From: Mactromeris polynyma
Taxonomy: Eukaryota > Mollusca > Bivalvia > Venerida > Mactridae
Length of the DNA: 64,000 bases
Assembly: GCA_032209605.1 (NCBI GenBank)
Contig: JASFXZ010000055.1
Location: 806,001-870,000, forward strand
Direction: 5' to 3'
The notes beneath the pieces were generated by a model. The model was given only the letters and a program-made list of their open reading frames with translations. It did not search any database and had not been told where the DNA came from. Shown here piece after piece: positions 12,701 to 27,700 of the stretch. Numbering within the stretch: the first letter of the stretch is position 1; each line of letters starts with the position of its first letter. The position numbers and the translations under genes were made by a program.

Positions 12701-15700
12701 TTCAATGTCAAAAAGAGGGTCATATTTTCCCCAGTAAATATGCATCGAGGTTCTGAAGTTGCATGTAAACAAAGACTCCTCCCTCACTTGAGTTCACGTG
12801 ATTAGATTACTTTATCATGATGACCCTTAGGCCGTAGTATTTTTACTGTCACAACATAAGATCACCTGGTTTATATAATTCTGTTTTAACACAATGAATT
12901 ATACATGTTTACAATATTCATTACTGGAGTATAATAAAAAAACATATTAAATGATTAAATATTTGTTTTATATGTACGACTACACCTCATGTGGTGCAGC
13001 AATAAAGTTCCAACACCTTCACCTATCATGATAAACATCGTTGCCATGGCAACGTTTCAGTGGGACAACTGTGTGCTGTATGTAGTACAACTGTACTTGA
13101 ACCAGCATTACATAGACGACTTTAACTTGGTAGCCTATGATAAGTCCGTCGACGAATTGCTGTAATTTTCAGAACATCGCAACATCAGGCAACATGAGCA
13201 CAAGATGTATCCTTTTGCTTATAATATTTGTCATACTTGTGTCTGAATATATGTCTTTAATGTTCAAAGCATTCCTGAAAGAGAACTATACATAGCAGTT
13301 TTACACATATCATTTGCACAACCCTCGTTAGATAATGTAATTATAAAAGCAAACCCACAAGTAGTAACTTAGACACGAGATTAATAACTCACCCATTCTG
13401 GTGGGATGATGACGACTACTGAAATAATAAACAAGAAATATCTTAAAAAAGATGGTCGGCGCAATCTGAAGCAAGCAATTATTTGCAAACTGTAGGTTAA
13501 GATTTGTTATATCATAATTATGTACTCCATCTAAACTTGCCGAAATGTTACGATTGCTGGTCACTCGATTACAACTCCGATGCCTGCAAGGGGAGATCAC
13601 TGCGTAGGAGATTGGATAAAAATAACTCCGTAGTGCGCTGATACATACATAGACAGTATAAGTATAGTCTGTTTCAATATAGTTCACCAGTTATTATTAT
13701 GTCAGTCGTTATTAATCAGTCAGTAATTAACTTGTACTACATATGGATTTGTCAGATTTAAACAATGTAAAGTTCCGTGACTGGTACATACAACCTAGAA
13801 TTTCTTCTTTATTCTAACGTCAATTTCCCAAGGGGTTGATTAACAACACTACTCACTAGATAAATCTTGAAATATACGATCTACTTAAGATGCAGTCGTT
13901 AAGGCAAACACTCTATGTTCATCTGGTTTTCATACAACATTGTCATGTTCACAATACTAAGAATAATGCCTCTTTTCGTTGCAAACATAACACCATTGCA
14001 ATATTTATGTTTCTTACTTTGCTTCACAATAAAAAATACATAAGAATAAACAAGTGAATAAAAAAATAAAGAAACCTTTATGTTTTTCATAAATTGTTTT
14101 TATTACAGTAAATAACACTAGTAACACTTATTCATACTACAGATGTCCGTATTAGATTGATTCTCAAAAACAGTTTAGAAAGTTTTCGAGTCTGACTTTA
14201 TACAAAGACCTAATTTATGTCTTTGCTTTATAGAATGTCTTGGAACTATACATCGAAGGAGCATGAGTGTGTGCCATAATTCATTGTCAAGCATGGATTA
14301 TAAAAGCATCTAATCAAGAACGCGTAGCAAAGTCAGTCTCATCTCAAATTTAACCACTTGGATTATATTATTTTATCACATGTTTTTCGGATATATTATA
14401 AAGATATGTCAAATGCTGCAAAAATCTGATTTAATTACATGCGTAACACCAATGAATAACGCAAAAATGGTCTACAATTGATATACATGTATATTTTTCC
14501 AATATACATGTACTGTAAGGAGCTGCTTCATTCTTAAACGCAGATATAGAAGAGAATTCCGTATTTTAAGAACACCTTTAGTTTTTAATTTTTTAAAATA
14601 TTCAGCATTTTCCTAAACATGTATTAATTAGCAGACCAGTTCGTAGTGTTTTTATAACAGTAAAGAAAAACAGACTACACCAGTAACATGTATTCATACT
14701 TGCAACACTTTCTGTTCTCTCAATACTTTAAATTGTCGTAGTGAATTTTCTAGTGCATTAATATCTCTGATTCTTTTTTGAATTACTGAATAATTTTCAG
14801 ATAAATACCTAAACACTCAGATGTCCGTATTAAATTGATTCTCGAAAACAGTTTAGAAAGGATGACATAGGAAGATGATTATTGAAACTAATCACCTTCC
14901 AAAACTATTTACCGGTTGGAAATTCCTGGTGCATGCATGTTAAAAGTTCTACTGTGCAACATCGGCATTCCAATGTGCTTTTTTCTATCTGCTTTTTCTC
15001 TCCGGTCTGAAACGAGAGAAACATGACATAAAAATCAATAAGATTGACAGAACGAAGCGTTGAACAACTTCAAAGTATGATGCTTATTACAGAAGAGAAA
15101 GGTGACAGCCAAGAACTGTTACATTGTAAGTCAATTATGAAAATCAGTACAAAATCAACCTCCAAACAGTATCTTTATCTGTGAAATGACTTATTATAGG
15201 TGATAAATAATACACATTTACTGTTTGCATCTGGTCTTGAAACTCCGGGCTTTCGTATTTGAAACTCATTTAGTTCCGTTGGCATCGTGACAACCATTGA
15301 AGTCAGTGGAGTAACAAATCCATACTAAAATATATGAATAATATAATGATGGCGATACACGAACTTATAAAAATAAATTGAAACCGGACTTGAAAACAAT
15401 CACTTTTATTCCATCTTACTGCTGCAAAACTACTAAAACAAGAAATTTACGTGAACCAAACATTTATGCATAAAGTCGGTAGATCTACATGTGATATGAA
15501 AATGTAGGCAATGCTAAGTCAATTATGACTAGAATTCAAACCCAAAACCTATAAGATGGGCAAGTTCTCAAATTGACTAATAGAAATGTCTATGACTTAC
15601 TGGTAGTTCTTTTAACTGATAATGAGCATAACTCACATAAAATCTATGTAGTTACTTCAGTTATGAATGACACACATTATAATTCCCATGACTCTTTGAG

Positions 15701-18700
15701 ATATTTGAATAATTCATTAATTGAGAAAGCAATTGTAACGGCGTATGACTTCGGACATAATTTTTTTCAATGCTTCCAGAGCAATGATCATGAAAAACAC
15801 AAATTTGTCATGTGCATCAAACAATTACAAATTTCATTAGCGGACCTATATGCGAGCGTTAGTCTGTTTAGAAGCATTCATGTATGTAATTGTAACTCAG
15901 TATTACCCGCAGGGATAACTCCAAAACCTCTTTAGTGTATCTCTCAATTGCATCAGTTTCATCAGCAGCTAACTTCTTATCTAACAGCTGTTTGATGGTT
16001 AGATAAGCCCACATTTTCTCAGTAATTTCTTCAAAATCTCCTCTCTTCGTTAAATTGTCATCGTCAATTTGTATTATGTTTTCAAACCCACCGGAGAGCA
16101 CTATATTCATGCCATTGAACGCGCTAATTCTCAAACTCATTGAACTTTCTGTTTCATTCAAAATGTCGCTAGATTGAGAATATTGTCCACACACGACCAT
16201 CTCGGATCCATTGAAATAATTAGCATATACGTGTTTTGTGACGTTCTCCACCGGTTTATCAAGGTATTCAAATGTTATGTTACTCAAAAGTGTCACAGCT
16301 ATCTCATGGTAAAACCCGATGATTTGCAAAGCCGCATCTGAAGCTTCGTATATTTTCCTTCCAAAGCCATTATTTTGCAAGGCAATTTTCTTTACTAAGT
16401 CATAGTCGGCGTATTCCCCAAATCCTAAAGAAAATATTGGAATGCTATTCTCGTTCAACCTGTGAACTTTTCGCAAAATTGTGTTCTTATCTGTCACCCC
16501 TGATGTCGCCTCTCCATCCGTCAGAAACACAATGACTGGGGATCGTACCGTTGAGTTGACCAGAGTATCATCGTTCAAAAACTTTAAACCATCCCTGATC
16601 GCCAGTTCGATATTGGTTGCTGAAATTGTTGAAAAAGAAACCTACAGAAAATATGTCAATATTCTGGTTGAAAGAGCAGCTGACCTGCTATTTTCTATTT
16701 TAAGAATATTAGCTACATCACGACAAAGTGAACTGAATTGATGTCAATAATTTCGATAAAATACATGTACTAAAGTTCTATACGAGGATTTAAGGGTGGG
16801 GCCTGCGTGCACACCCTACCTAATACCTGGCAAGCATTTTAGTATAATGTACCTGAAGTGGATGAACCTTTCCTTCCCTATCGATATATATTATGCATGA
16901 TGATACACTGAACAATATTTGGTAGATTTTTTCATGAAAATCAGCGAGAAAGTGCCATTGATTTCTGAGCAACTACCCGTTGTTATCTCATCTATAACTT
17001 ACGCCCCCCTAAACAAGCATCCAGCATCTGCCCATGTGTTCAATTTATTTGATTGATAAATGTTATAGCTTATGTTACTAAACATAATATGTATCTGGTA
17101 GGTTTCTGGAGACTATTGAAATAGTACAGATGGGTTAGCACTTTTGATCAGTGCAAGTAGCTTTGCATTTAGGGCGTACATTTTCAGTCAAGTAAAATAT
17201 CAAGCGTTAGGATATTGAAATTACGCGTACTTCCGCCCATGGGATTGATATACTATTCTGGCTTTAAAACCTTCTTGGTACTTCCACATATCATTAAAGT
17301 TATATAAGTGGTTACGCATTAAATGAATGTTTCAAATGGTTAAATATATCAATTTTGAAACAATCATTACAATATTCTCAGAAAATCAAATAAATTAGAT
17401 TGTGCATAAAAGAGAGAGAATACGTTACTACAGGGAACGCCACATACACAAGATAGTGCCTCCCCACGCAGACCTCCGGGAAAACAACAATCCACAAAAC
17501 ATAAGGCACTTAAGGTGGTCAAAGGGTACACGTGTTAAGGAACAGATGCACAACGAATGGCCCGGCAGACCACAAGGAACAACGAGGAGAATAAAAATGG
17601 ACCGCGAATGAAGGGGGAGGCGTGATTAATGGATGGAAAAGATCAAAGGACAAGTAAAGACAACTGGCCGCAACAGGCCGAAACTGGGTAGGAAACAACA
17701 TGAACCCTATGTAAAATGACAGAATTGCACAGGGGAAAGGGAAATACAGAACACATTCAAAACATAACAGAAACAACAACCATATAGCGAATTACAGCCT
17801 TGGAACTGACAGCAAAAAATACTGGATAAGTAATAAGTAGATTTAAGGCAGTTACATTCGTGAAGATATATTCGACTGTCAATGTTTAATAAAAAGAATC
17901 TTGAATTCCGATGTTTTGACATTGTGGGACATGTAGGAAGGGACAGTGGACGAGGTGTAGAACACCCAACTCTTAATCTGAGTGTCGTTATTGGAGATCC
18001 CACCAAGTGATTTGATCACGAACTTCGAAATCCCAGAATTTGGCTCCAGTACTGGTTAGTGACCCATAAAGCAGTTACCAATCGTGATTAGTATCATATT
18101 TAAGAACATTGTTTGACAACGGATATAAATAAAATAAATACGTTTAAACTAATGTTTTGGAGCAGAGACCAAACATTTAGATCGTAAAGATGCTCTTACC
18201 ACCGAATGTTTTCAATGAATTCACAAAATTGAAGGCCTCTTCAATCACATCTTCATCCGTAGCATTCATCATTTCATTTTGCCAAAAATGGGTAGTACTA
18301 GCAAATGTCATAATGTTCATCATGTCACCGTTAACCAGTTGTTTTATAATGGACTGCATGGCTTGCTTCAGCTAAAACATAAGTTTGTGTTACTTGCTTT
18401 TCTTCATTATCTTTAACTCGTCACTGTTGCTTTCATCCTTTTTCAGGAGAAAATTATTGCACAATTATGAAAACTCAACATAATACTTGTAGCCCTCCCA
18501 GCTAGCTCAGATGGTAGAGCGCTAGACTGTCACCCTGCGGATCCTGGTTCGTTTTCCCGGTGGGGCAGGTTACGTTTTTCCGTGACATTGGCAATGGTCA
18601 TGTCCTCCACATGCAGAGACGTTGTCAGTAGCTTACGGAAGAGCAAGTTAGTATTGGTTAATAATTAATTCCAGGAAAACTGGTTAAGTCAACTGTCCGT

Positions 18701-21700
18701 TGTACATGTCTGAAAATTGTCTGAAAAATCGGAGTAAAACAAAATAAAAACTAAACAAGAGGGGCAACTAGGGCGTTCACCTGAGTACATAAAGAGAGCT
18801 TCAAGAGTGTCCAAGAGGATTTTCAATTATTTGACATCATTACCTACTTTTTGACCCACCATGACCCAGCACCACACTGGACTTGCCTTTCATTAAGACA
18901 AACATTCTGATCAAGCTGTATGTAGTTCCGGTAAAAAATGAAGCCTCCCGAAAATCCACAAAGATTTACAATCATTTGATCCTGTGACCTAGTTTCAAAC
19001 TTGATCCAGATTTTATTTATGCAAATCATTTGACCATGTCTCATGTAAATCAAGTAAACTATGTGACATCTGGAGTGTAGACAAGGCTTTACTATAATTT
19101 GACCTAGTGACGTAATTTTTGACCCCAGATGACTCTGTTTCGAAATTAGTCAATATTTCATTGAGGCAAATATTCGTACCATGTCTCATATAAATCAAGT
19201 AAAAAATGTGACATCTGGAGTGTTAACAAGGTTTTACTATAATTTGACCTAGTGACCTGATGAGAGACCCCACATGACCCAGTTTTGAACTTGACCTAGA
19301 TTTTATTGAGACAGACATTCTGAGTAAGTGCCATGCATATCAGAAAAAAGATGTTACCTCTAAAGTGTTAACAATCTAAATTGTTGACGACGGACGACGA
19401 CGACGGCATATACAGGGCGATCCCAATAGCTCACCTTGAGCACTTCGTGCTTAGGTGAGCTAAAAACAGAAAGCTTGAAGATGTTGATCCGAGTCCCCTG
19501 GAACACTATGCTTCACTAAACACAATAATGACAGCAGTTATTTTGGATTTTTGACTATAGAGAACTATGGTGGCATATTTCTGCCACCAGTTAACTACAT
19601 AATTAACTAGAAAATTATGTGGTTATCCCATTAAAGAAACTAGATAAGTACTTAATTAACTAGACAATTATGTAGTTAACTAAAGAAGTATCCTGACAAA
19701 AAAAATGTCATACCAGATCTTAACACGAAAAAGTGTCTGATAGTGCCCACAACTGCCACCACTCACCCACTTAACCCCTTAGGGTTTCAGAACAGACAAT
19801 CTATTTTCGATAAGTGTTAAGCAGTTAACGCGATAAATATCTATTAAACGGCATAATGTTCTAGTTAATTAAGTGAATAAATAGTTAAGTAACGTGATCA
19901 GCACATACTTTTCTAGTTAATTATCACGTTAACCAGATATGTAACACATTAAGCTACATCATATTTCTTGTTGAAATTATCTAGTTAACTAGATATTTAT
20001 CTTGTTTACCTCTGAACAGTTACCTAAAAGTTATATAGCTAATGCGTTAATGTGTTAAATACATGTATCTAGTTAACGTGATAACTAATTAGAAAAGTAT
20101 GTAGTTAACTAGTTACTTTAGTCGATAACCACTTAATTAACTAGAACATGACTAGAAATATGCCACCATAGTGAATAGATATTAACATACTTTCATAAAT
20201 GATTTTGCTCGACTCGTGGTCTTATAAACCAGGGAAAATGTTCTGGTGAATATTAACATTCATTGGGTGAGCATCGTCCTTTGCAATTTCCGCTATCAAA
20301 CTCCTACAGTTGTCATCAGATCTTTACTAAACTTGGTTATAACATTTGTGGGCATACCACCTTGTTCAAGTTAGATAACCAACCAAATCGTATACATTAA
20401 TCTGACATTTTGGGCGTTTGAGCACTGGTTGATAACGAACCAGATTGCCCCCGAGTTGCTGAGGAGTTACAGAGCTTTAATTGCCAAAGCTCTGTCTGTC
20501 CTTTATCATCATTGAAACCGCGTATCTAATACTCACCAAACTTAGTTAGAATAACTGCAATAACGACCTTTTTATTTCCAAAATTGTTATAGTAGCCATA
20601 GAATTTGATCGCAAAATCTTATAACCACCACATTTTGTAATGGTTTGCATCCGGTGATAAATGCGACACTACTTCGAGTTTTATGTCAGGCATGTTAATG
20701 TCGTTAAAATCATACCGAAGCCATTTTGTAGTTGAAGTTTATATAATATTTAGTATTGCGCACAAGTGTGCAATGCAATAAGAAAAACGGCGGTTTACTT
20801 CATCCGTTAATGTGTCTCTAAAGTGTCTAAACTGACCTTTCATTGGTCTAAAATCAAACTGTATCATACTGACAAATCTTTAGCATGAAGCCGATATAAA
20901 TTAAGAACCAAGTAGATATGTTACGTGTTCAAACCTCGATGTCACTGTAACCCTCACATGCCAAAGTGTAGCAGCAGCATCCCTCTATTATACCTGTGAA
21001 AGCTTTTTCCCATGCATAGATCCGCTGACATCCAGAACAAAAAGCACATTGTATGGGATTGGTTTGAGCCCCTCTGGTGCAAAGAAATGCACGAAATATC
21101 CATTGACAATCTACAACCAGTAAAAAAGTATGAATTGGACAGTTAGCTGGTCTAGTTATAAACAGAGGTTGTATAGGAACGTAATTATTTGTTTTGTACA
21201 GCAGAGTAAATAAGAAAAATAGACATGTTATTTTCTTCTTTTTATAAACATGTTATTTGAAGAATTGGTCATTACGAAGATATCGTTAAATGTTCATTAA
21301 AACGCTCATTTGCAATTTGAAACGAACATTAAGAACACTTTCGGACGTTTATTCATACAATTATCTCCAACAATTATAACTACTACTCACCAACACGTCA
21401 CCTGCGTCCATATCACGTTCAACATCATACTGAACAACAAACTGACCCGCCATACCGCTCTCAGCTTGAGCCAACTGCTGGTCAACACTAGGTACAAATT
21501 TAACGATGGCAGTTTTCGGTGTCGGCTGAGAAATCACTGTGAGCGTGCTAAGATCTGGGAAATAATTAATTAAGCTTAACCGTTACTATGGTGATAAAAC
21601 TGACGAAACAAGAATGAAAATTCATTTATATCAGCAAAGTAGGACAGCTTTCGTGGGAAATTTACCCGACTGTGTGATGTTTGGTGTTAAATGATACGCT

Positions 21701-24700
21701 ACGTCGTACTGGTCTTATTTTTAGAAGCCATTTTGTAAATGTGGCATTCCCTATACTATTCGATTTCACTTATAAATAATTAAAATATTATTCTTTTCTA
21801 CGGTGGCATAGAGGTGACATGTGTGAAATTATTTTTATTTTGTTCCCACATACTTACATACTAAGTCGTGGGAACGACATAAAAATAATTTCACACATGT
21901 CACCTCTCTGCCACCTTACGTTTCGTTTTCAGACAAAGTTTTAAAAGTGTTTCTTTTGGATACCCTTCCGGATGTTTACTTTTCATCGACTTCTACAGCG
22001 CAGAATGTGTTGTGTACAATATTGCACAATTGCATGAATTATTACCCGCTAAACTGTCACCGATGTCATTTCTAAGAGGAGGAACACGCAGTAGAGTGAT
22101 CTCCCTTGATTCTAAAATGGCGACTGTGATATCCATGTCATCCACTGGCTGCCCTGGATCTATGTAAATTACCTAAATAGAGTACAACACATATTTACTA
22201 AATAATTACTCCCAGAAACGACATTTGCTCTTCCATGCCGCACAGAAAAACTGAACTAAAAGGGAATTTTCAAACTCAAATACTTTCATGTGATTGATAT
22301 TGATGACAAAGGTTGCTGGAATAATTTATGGAATGAAAAATTGAGATCAGTTTTTTTCTGAATCACTTTAACATACAGTATTCTACCTTTGTCAGTGTTT
22401 ACTGATGATGATACAGCATTGTATGTTAGCTAAACTTTAGTAACAATTGTAAGTTGAAGTTAACAGTCCATGTTCGTTGAATTGATACATACAGAAACCG
22501 AAAAAATATATACAGTCGGACCTCGTTCATTCAAATTCATTGGGTCCGAAATTATATTTCGAAGAATACATGGTTTCGAATAACCCAATTAAATTCGACA
22601 AGTGTAAGAAGATACATCGGGACCTGATATTTATTTCGGATGATACCAAGTATAAGGATAGACGGAGGTCGGATAAACGGGGTCCGACTATAGTATACAT
22701 ATAATTATTGTACAAGTAGTTATAACATTTTGGCAGGTAACAACCAAACAATCGAACATTACATAAATAATTCTCACAATATACGACTGTACTTATAATA
22801 CCTGTTCATACTGACTGCTTTTCCGTTTCAACAATTCTTGATACGTCAAATTAAAGGATATTTTGCTCTGTGGTGCCACTGTTACTGCCAGACTAAATTT
22901 GTTCGTCTCCCTATTTCTGTTAAATATCAACATTTAAGTACCAATGAAGGCGCGTAGCTAACAAGTGAGCACACTGCGTACTTTTAATGAATTATTTAAG
23001 CATCTTATTATATTATGACGTGGTTTTAAATGATCATACAGCACTTAATCGTACATTTTTGTACGTTGTTTCAGTATCTTTATCAAAACCGTGTTCACAC
23101 ACCACAAGAACATTGTACCAAGTTAAGACATATCCATATCAAATGTAAGAGAACTAGAAATGTATTTCAAGGCAATGGGGGCACCTACATTACCGTCTTA
23201 GACCATCTGACGGTAAAGAGGTTAAGATTTGAAAGGGAAGCTAGCTTCTTGATGCTGGTTAATTCATAACTAAACAATAGTAAAAATATGTCCTCATGCT
23301 GGTATTCTTTTTATAAGTAATACATATAAATACTAATGCCATCATAGAGCAAATATATATGTGTAGTTACAAATTATAACTATGTGTAAGTATGTGCTCT
23401 ATGCTCCAATTTGGAATTCACGAGTTTGTATTGTTTGATCGCTTGATTGATATCAAGCTGTTCTAGGTTTTTAAACGTATTTCAATAATATACAGTATAA
23501 CGTACTTAATGAATATTCTCGTCAACCTGTAAGCACTTCGTAAAACAGCAACCGCCATTTGCAACTGTCCAAATTTATAACCCACTATCATCAGATTAGC
23601 AACGGAGCCGCTCAGCGCTCTATCAACTTCATTAACATAGTAAGCTCCTTCAGTGTTTGTGTTATACTTGATGAAACAAATAGGTGTGTGTATACAGTAA
23701 AACCTCAATAATAAGACCACCCTTGGTCCTAATATTGAGGTGGTCTTAATATTAAGGTTGAATGAAGAGAGAAACAGTCGAAAAGGACTTCAAAAGTGTG
23801 GTCTAAATATTTAGGTGATCTTATTATTGAGGTGATCTTTAAGTGAGGTTATACTGTAGTTACTTTGTTCCAATATAGGCTGCACTTTCCCCTCTCTGTT
23901 GAGCAGCTAAGTACTGTTTCCGTGCAACCTCTTTCTCTTTTATTTCTCCAACAACAATTTTACCTTCGATTTCTCTGAAAATCAAATGCAATAAAAATCG
24001 TAACTTTTCCTTGTCATGAATTTATATATTCAATAGTGCGTCATGGATAGGAGTAGATGGGCATAATGATCACTATATAACGAACTGACGCCTGTATATT
24101 GCAAAACCGAGTATAATTCCAATTAATATGACTGAAATGATTGGTGAGTTTAACTAATAGTAGCTAGATGTCTTTTTAATTGCTTCCATGGATTAACTAC
24201 TGGAAAGCTAATTTCAAAACGATAAATGCCAATGCTGTACGTATGCTTTTTGTCAAATTTTAAATGTTTAAATGTTTAATGCTATAGTCAAATGCTACAA
24301 ATACTCCAAATATCAAAGTGCTGCTGATATTGACGAATTGGTTTCTGCTCTTCACTGATAATTATATGGAAAATTCTTCATTTATTTGAAGAAAATTCGC
24401 GACCTGACATTAATGATTTCATCAGCATTAAAAGTGCATGAGAATGCCAAATTGTTTCACAGACAAATGAATGGTACTCCTGATATCGCCTGAGAATAAT
24501 ATGGAATACTTATAATTTTGCTAATTTGTATTACACATATTGCGCTAGGCATTTATAATATGGTATTGTATACTATTTAGCATTTAACATTTAGCAATTA
24601 CCATTGCGTCCTTGCCCATTAATAAAAGTCATGTTAAGTGTATGTTGCCTCAATATGATGTGTTGCTATGACAACATTACAAAAGATCAGTCCGCGAATT

Positions 24701-27700
24701 TTATGAATGTTCCTTAAAGTTATAAGAATGAGCTACAGAGGTAATTCAATGTTTATCTACCAGTGTAACAGATGTACGGGTTGATACAGAGATTTGTGCG
24801 AGTACCTTTCAATAGTCTCTCTTTATTTACTTGAGAGCAGTGTTAAACAAACTGTGAGGTGGTTAGCCAATACAAAGCTGTTTTAGAAAACTACTTGTAA
24901 CTATACTCAGTACATTTAAAAACGCACAGTTTAAGATTACTCAAATTTCATGAAATTACCTAGGGATACAAGATAAGAACTTAACATAATATCATTTCAT
25001 TCTACGCAATGATGAACATTTTCTTACAATGAACAGGTATTTTCATATCAAAATGATTTTTAAACACACTGAATTGCTATTTAAACGACAAAACACAGGA
25101 ACAGAAATGAGCTTTTTATAATGTACTGAGTGTATTTTGTAGTTGGTGTGTTCTCAAATATTCTACTCTCATTATCATCGGGCGCTTATTCCGATACCTT
25201 CATAATCAATAATGTGAATTTAATGGTAGCGGAATCAAAGCGCTGTGTGGGAGCATGTAAACTATTCAAGCTGATCAACAAATTGGGCACAGTATTAAGT
25301 AGTTATAAGTGCTGGTTATTATCATGTTCAAAGGAATCAACAAATCCATGTGACTGAGACGCTTAAACGCTCATACAGTATGACTGTAACTCCTTAACTT
25401 AAGTGGGTATTAGTTTCGGAAATATTGTGCGATTAACTTCATTCGTATACTTTTAGCACAACAGTGAAATAAAGTTTCTTTCTCTAACCCAACGATTGGA
25501 AATATTTACTGATAACAGTTATTTTAGGAGGGTGGTTTCGACCCTGTGTAAAGGGTTATCCCCAAATTCAAGTCGAAATCGATTTCAAATTGCCCAAGGG
25601 ATAACCTGAACCCGATTTCATATTACCACCTGCGCAGTTCAGATTACCTCCTAGCTGATTGAGCTTATGTGGTGAATTCCGATGATTTGAAATCAAGGAA
25701 TTCAATAAAAAACTTGAGAAATATTCAAAACTGAAAGTTAGTCTCCATGTCAATAACATTCTGTGACTTGTCGTCTCTGTTTCTGTGTTGTGTTGGAGTT
25801 GTTTTGATGCTTATCATTTTATTTATATTATTTAATATTGTTGTTGTGAATTAACGCATAGATAAAATATCTAAATAAGCAACAATACGGGATATTGGAG
25901 GAAATCTGAAAATTTAAGGGGGTGTAGCTTAAAATCACATTCAAGCTATCCTTATGGTTAAGCTGAAATCCTTCCGTTAAACTGAACTCAAATTTAAATT
26001 GACGGGGGAGGGGTAACTTGAATTGGGGGTAGTCTGCACCCGCACCCCCCCCCCTAAAATTACCCAACACTATATGTATGTCTGAGTATAAATACTAAAA
26101 TATACACTGATGTTAAATTATAAGATTTTAAAATAAGCGATTCTGAATTGGTTTTATGTTCAATAACAAAGAATAAACACATTCATTGCCGTTTTATAAG
26201 ATCAAATCCTGGATCCGCCCCTGGTCTGAAATCGCTACATAGAGCCTGGTGTATATGCAATTATTCATTCAAAGTGTTGAACCTCTTAAATTGTTGCAAA
26301 AACTGATTTAATCAAATTCATCACCATCAACACATTTCAAAACACACATCGCACAACTTTTGAGATAAATGTAATTGAAAAATGGAAATTCATAAAATAA
26401 CCATTAAATAGTCTGGCATTACAGATAATTTATGATCCGAAGTGTTATAAAATATCCATGAAGTGATTCTGTGTTCCGCTTATATATATATCTTGTATAT
26501 ATGTGTAGGCACAATTGTAGTTACATCACGTGGTAACGGTGAAAACAAAGTGTTCAGCTTTTGTTAGATGCACTTAAAGTGGCCGTGCTGAACTACTTTC
26601 CGCGTAGTAAATTACAATTAAGGGAAATTGGGTCAAATGCATATCATCTGAAATGTAGCATAGACACTAAGGCCGTTGGCTAAAGCCCTAGGCTGAAAAC
26701 GTTTCTGAACATTGTATATCTCGTAATATTCAAATAACTATTTTTATGCTATACAAGCTATAATCAATGTTTAGTTACAGCCAGTAAGTATAATGGTGAA
26801 TAAATCATAGAACGTGTGTAAAGACAAGTATTAAATTTATGCTGAAGCGTCGCTGCCTTAACTTACAATGTGAGGTTGGTTATGAAAGCCTCGTTCGGAA
26901 GTGTGACGTCGAAGATGGTCTCGCTGGATGATTTGTGAACATTTATCACTCGACTTGTTACCCTAGTTGTAGCAAATCTGTATTTTATATCTGAGAAGAT
27001 ATGTAGCGAGTAGATCTCTGGCTTCTGAAATAACAAAAATGTTGCAAGTATTCCGACTTTTGTCGAGTGATTATGAATGTTTACGTGTAATTCGACTCAA
27101 TCCGGATGAACACAGTTATGATGGAATGGCTTCAGAAACTACATTTAATTCGAAATCGGTTCACACACCAATCAGGTATGTAAGGTATCGGACAGATAGA
27201 ACAAAGGACAAACTGGAATTTGATGTTCTAGCTGGAAAGGCCGTAACATACAGAATTCCCTCGTATTATTACAGGATAAGAACAGCAACACTTCCCCGGT
27301 AAAATTCCACTGAAAGTTTACCAGTAGTATTCCACTTAAAGTTTACCACTGGTATTCCACTGAAAGTTTACCGCTTGTATTCTACTGAAAGTTTACCACT
27401 GATATTCTACTGCAAGTTTACCAATGGTATTCCACAAAGTTATTTTACAACAATTCTTCAGTGGGTGTGGGGGGGGCTTAAAAAAAGGTTAAAAATCAGA
27501 ACCTTGTAGAAATTTTTGTAGGTCGCCAAATGAATTCTGAGAATAAGTCAAAGTTTTTTAATATGTGCTTTAAATAAATTAAGTTTATTTTGAAAATTTG
27601 TTAAAATATCAGTTTACTCATAATCCTGTGAAATTTTAGAAAACTTAGCGTTACAACATATTCCCGAGTGAAACCAATACGAAGTAAAACAAATGTTATA

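Noticed and set aside
15868..15906. Last 13 residues of the long minus-strand frame ([12 protein letters not shown])
   Set aside because: They lie beyond the GTAATA donor; splicing to exon 10 restores the conserved [10 protein letters not shown] motif.
16481..16741. Plus-strand ORF opposite the ITIH vWA exon (also 51,353-51,616)
   Set aside because: Antisense shadow of the strongly supported minus-strand exon; no family resemblance.
18492..18565. tRNA gene candidate (also 53,186-53,260)
   Set aside because: A and B boxes are present but no convincing acceptor or anticodon stems; a SINE body and A-rich tail follow.
23463..23720. 85-residue minus-strand ORF with '[18 protein letters not shown]'
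   Set aside because: It overlaps a tRNA-like SINE; the frame is broken in copy 2 and it does not fit between ITIH exons 3 and 4.
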